From DAHUYF01 sp035509275 (GTDB taxonomy: Bacteria > Pseudomonadota > Alphaproteobacteria > ATCC43930 > CGMCC-115725): DNA of 64,000 bases. Shown in pieces: positions 62,936-64,000 of this stretch. The notes beneath the pieces are model-generated. The model did no database searches. It saw nothing but the letters and a program-made list of their open reading frames with translations, and was not told where the DNA came from. How positions within the stretch are numbered: the first letter of the stretch is position 1; every line of letters starts with the position of its first letter. A program made the position numbers and the translations under genes. The DNA is taken from positions 3,927-67,926 of the forward strand of contig DATJLU010000072.1 in the NCBI GenBank assembly GCA_035509275.1, in the 5' to 3' direction.

Positions 62936-64000
62936 TTAGAGGTCCGGCGGCCAGCGGTCGAGGAGGTCGGCCGACGCTTCGAACAGGGCGGCGGCGTGGA
63001 GCAAGGCGGGTTCGGCGCGGAAGCGGCCGATGAGTTGGAGGCCGATGGGGAGGCCGTCGGGGGAGAAGCCGCAATTGAGGCTGATCGCGGGATGGCCGGT
63101 GAGGTTGAAGGGCATCGTCCAGGGAAACCAGCTCGGGCGCAGGTCGGGGAGCACCGCGCCGTCGATCTCGATGGGGTCGAAGAGATCCTGATCGATCGGC
63201 AGCGCCGGGCGCAGCAGGGTTGGCGTCACGAGAAAATCGGCGCCGCGCAACAGCGACTGCACGCGGCGAAACAGCGCCGCGCGCGCGAACATCGCCTGCT
63301 GATAATCGGCGCCGCTGACCGGGGTCAGGGACTCGACCTGGCGAATCAGCGACGGGCTCATTTGGTTGCCTGATTTCGCCACCATCTCGGCAAAGCGCGA
63401 GCGCCAGGTGGTGTGGTTGATGACGCGCCAGAGCGGCTCGACATCGAAGCCCTCACCCGGCATTTCCTCGAGCTCGGCGCCGAGATCGGCAAGGCGCCGC
63501 AGCGCCGCGTCGAAGGCGGCGCGCACCGCAGCGGCGATGGGGCGGCCGGGCGGCGCCGCGCAGAAGAGCATGCGCGTGCCGGCAAGATCGCCTTCGGCAC
63601 GCGCCGCCGCGAGATAGTCGGGAACGGCGAGCCCGATCGACCAGGGATCGCTGTCATCGGGACCGGCCATCGCCTGCAGCATCAGCGCCGTGTCCATCAC
63701 CGTGCGCGTCGTCGGCGTCACATAGGTGTAGTTGCCGAAAGCGTCCTGGGCCTGGCTGTGCGGAATGACCCCGTTGCTTTGCTTCAGCCCGGCAACGCCG
63801 TTGCACGAAGCGGGAATGCGCGTCGAGCCGCCGCCATCGGTCGCGACGGCAAGCGGCGCAAGCCCGGCGGCGACGGCGACCGCGGCGCCGCCGCTCGAGC
63901 CGCCGCTGGTGTGTGCCGCGCTCCAGGCGTTGCGGGTGCGGCCGAAGAGCGGCGCGTCGGTGAGGCACTTGGTGCCGAATTCGGGCGTCGTCGTCTTGCC
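62936..64000 (-). CDS. Amidase signature enzyme, 5' end cut by window edge
   Basis: The frame enters the window at 64000 and runs for 354 residues. It has the amidase core: TSGGSSGGAAVAVAAGL with the cis-serine, then ATDGGGSTRIPASCNG with the nucleophile serine, and ends MPFNLTGHPAISLNCGFSPD and QLIGRFRAEPALLHAAALFE. The lysine of the triad would be upstream of the window. Substrate unknown. It differs from the AtzE-like amidase at 6597 and has no small partner gene visible here. Confidence 0.9.
   Translation of the reverse strand, partial: GKTTTPEFGTKCLTDAPLFGRTRNAWSAAHTSGGSSGGAAVAVAAGLAPLAVATDGGGSTRIPASCNGVAGLKQSNGVIPHSQAQDAFGNYTYVTPTTRTVMDTALMLQAMAGPDDSDPWSIGLAVPDYLAAARAEGDLAGTRMLFCAAPPGRPIAAAVRAAFDAALRRLADLGAELEEMPGEGFDVEPLWRVINHTTWRSRFAEMVAKSGNQMSPSLIRQVESLTPVSGADYQQAMFARAALFRRVQSLLRGADFLVTPTLLRPALPIDQDLFDPIEIDGAVLPDLRPSWFPWTMPFNLTGHPAISLNCGFSPDGLPIGLQLIGRFRAEPALLHAAALFEASADLLDRWPPDL

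Overview
The window is about 64 kb of dense, GC-rich DNA with around 60 protein genes, short intergenic gaps and many ATGA or TGATG overlaps. FixL/FixJ, the rsmB-rpe-heparinase-purH block, the DUF1674-htpX pair, a SCO/CtaG copper operon and the many SDR and amidase genes all point to an alphaproteobacterium. A free-living, metabolically versatile Rhodospirillales-like soil bacterium is my best guess; the genus cannot be fixed from this sequence. I saw no rRNA, tRNA, CRISPR array or phage. There is one intact insertion sequence of the IS481 family.

Layout. 1-2.7 kb: a cut rhodanese, two small secreted proteins and a methyltransferase. 2.8-8.0 kb: two divergent units that look like a cyclic-ureide or pyrimidine degradation module (CobW GTPase, dihydropyrimidinase-like hydrolase and 2OG-Fe(II) oxygenase; opposite, an AtzG-like small subunit with its AtzE-like amidase). 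8.0-10.8 kb: a small membrane protein, an aldo/keto reductase and a flavin/F420 oxidoreductase. 10.9-17.7 kb: a sensory and stress island (heme-PAS FixL, FixJ, a two-module pentapeptide-repeat protein, a kinase with a periplasmic CxxCH heme motif, PPK2 polyphosphate kinase, HdeD-like protein). 17.8-23.0 kb: an operon on the minus strand for copper and respiratory assembly (YajR-type MFS, SCO, CtaG, YtkA-like protein, di-heme peroxidase). 23.2-27.0 kb: an orphan TupA-like binding protein divergent from a hybrid kinase, then a rhomboid protease. 27.1-29.8 kb: divergent SDRs, with IS481 inserted exactly at the stop codon of the second.

29.8-37.4 kb holds an HPt/pseudo-receiver protein, DUF1272, Rieske, EVE and Tam genes, a four-repeat membrane protein, and an assimilatory sulfite reductase, siroheme and 1-Cys peroxiredoxin group. 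37.4-39.4 kb has a two-gene ABC importer without a binding protein and a 47-residue membrane peptide. 39.8-45.6 kb carries thpR-FIST-tesA divergent from ybbA-ybbP. 45.7-51.1 kb has a Bax inhibitor-1 homologue, a second hybrid kinase, an SDR and an M20 peptidase. 51.1-57.8 kb is housekeeping: sdhAF4-like DUF1674, htpX, rsmB, rpe, heparinase-like and purH. 57.9-64 kb holds an SDR, a LuxR-type regulator with a degenerate receiver, acs, a lipoprotein and a cut amidase.

Repeats are a second theme. Three dispersed families occur between genes: C/G-rich hairpins with CCCTCACCC arms, 'CATTCCCGCGAAAGCGGGAATCC' type palindromes (longest run quoted in parts below), and heptad-periodic AGTTNTC arrays that form long hairpins on both sides of purH and upstream of acs. 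The most interesting leads are the ureide module, the paired heme sensors around the pentapeptide protein with a (CGGAA)4 tract at the FixL start, the TupA/kinase pair, the IS481 target that supplies the transposase stop codon, and the heptad hairpins.
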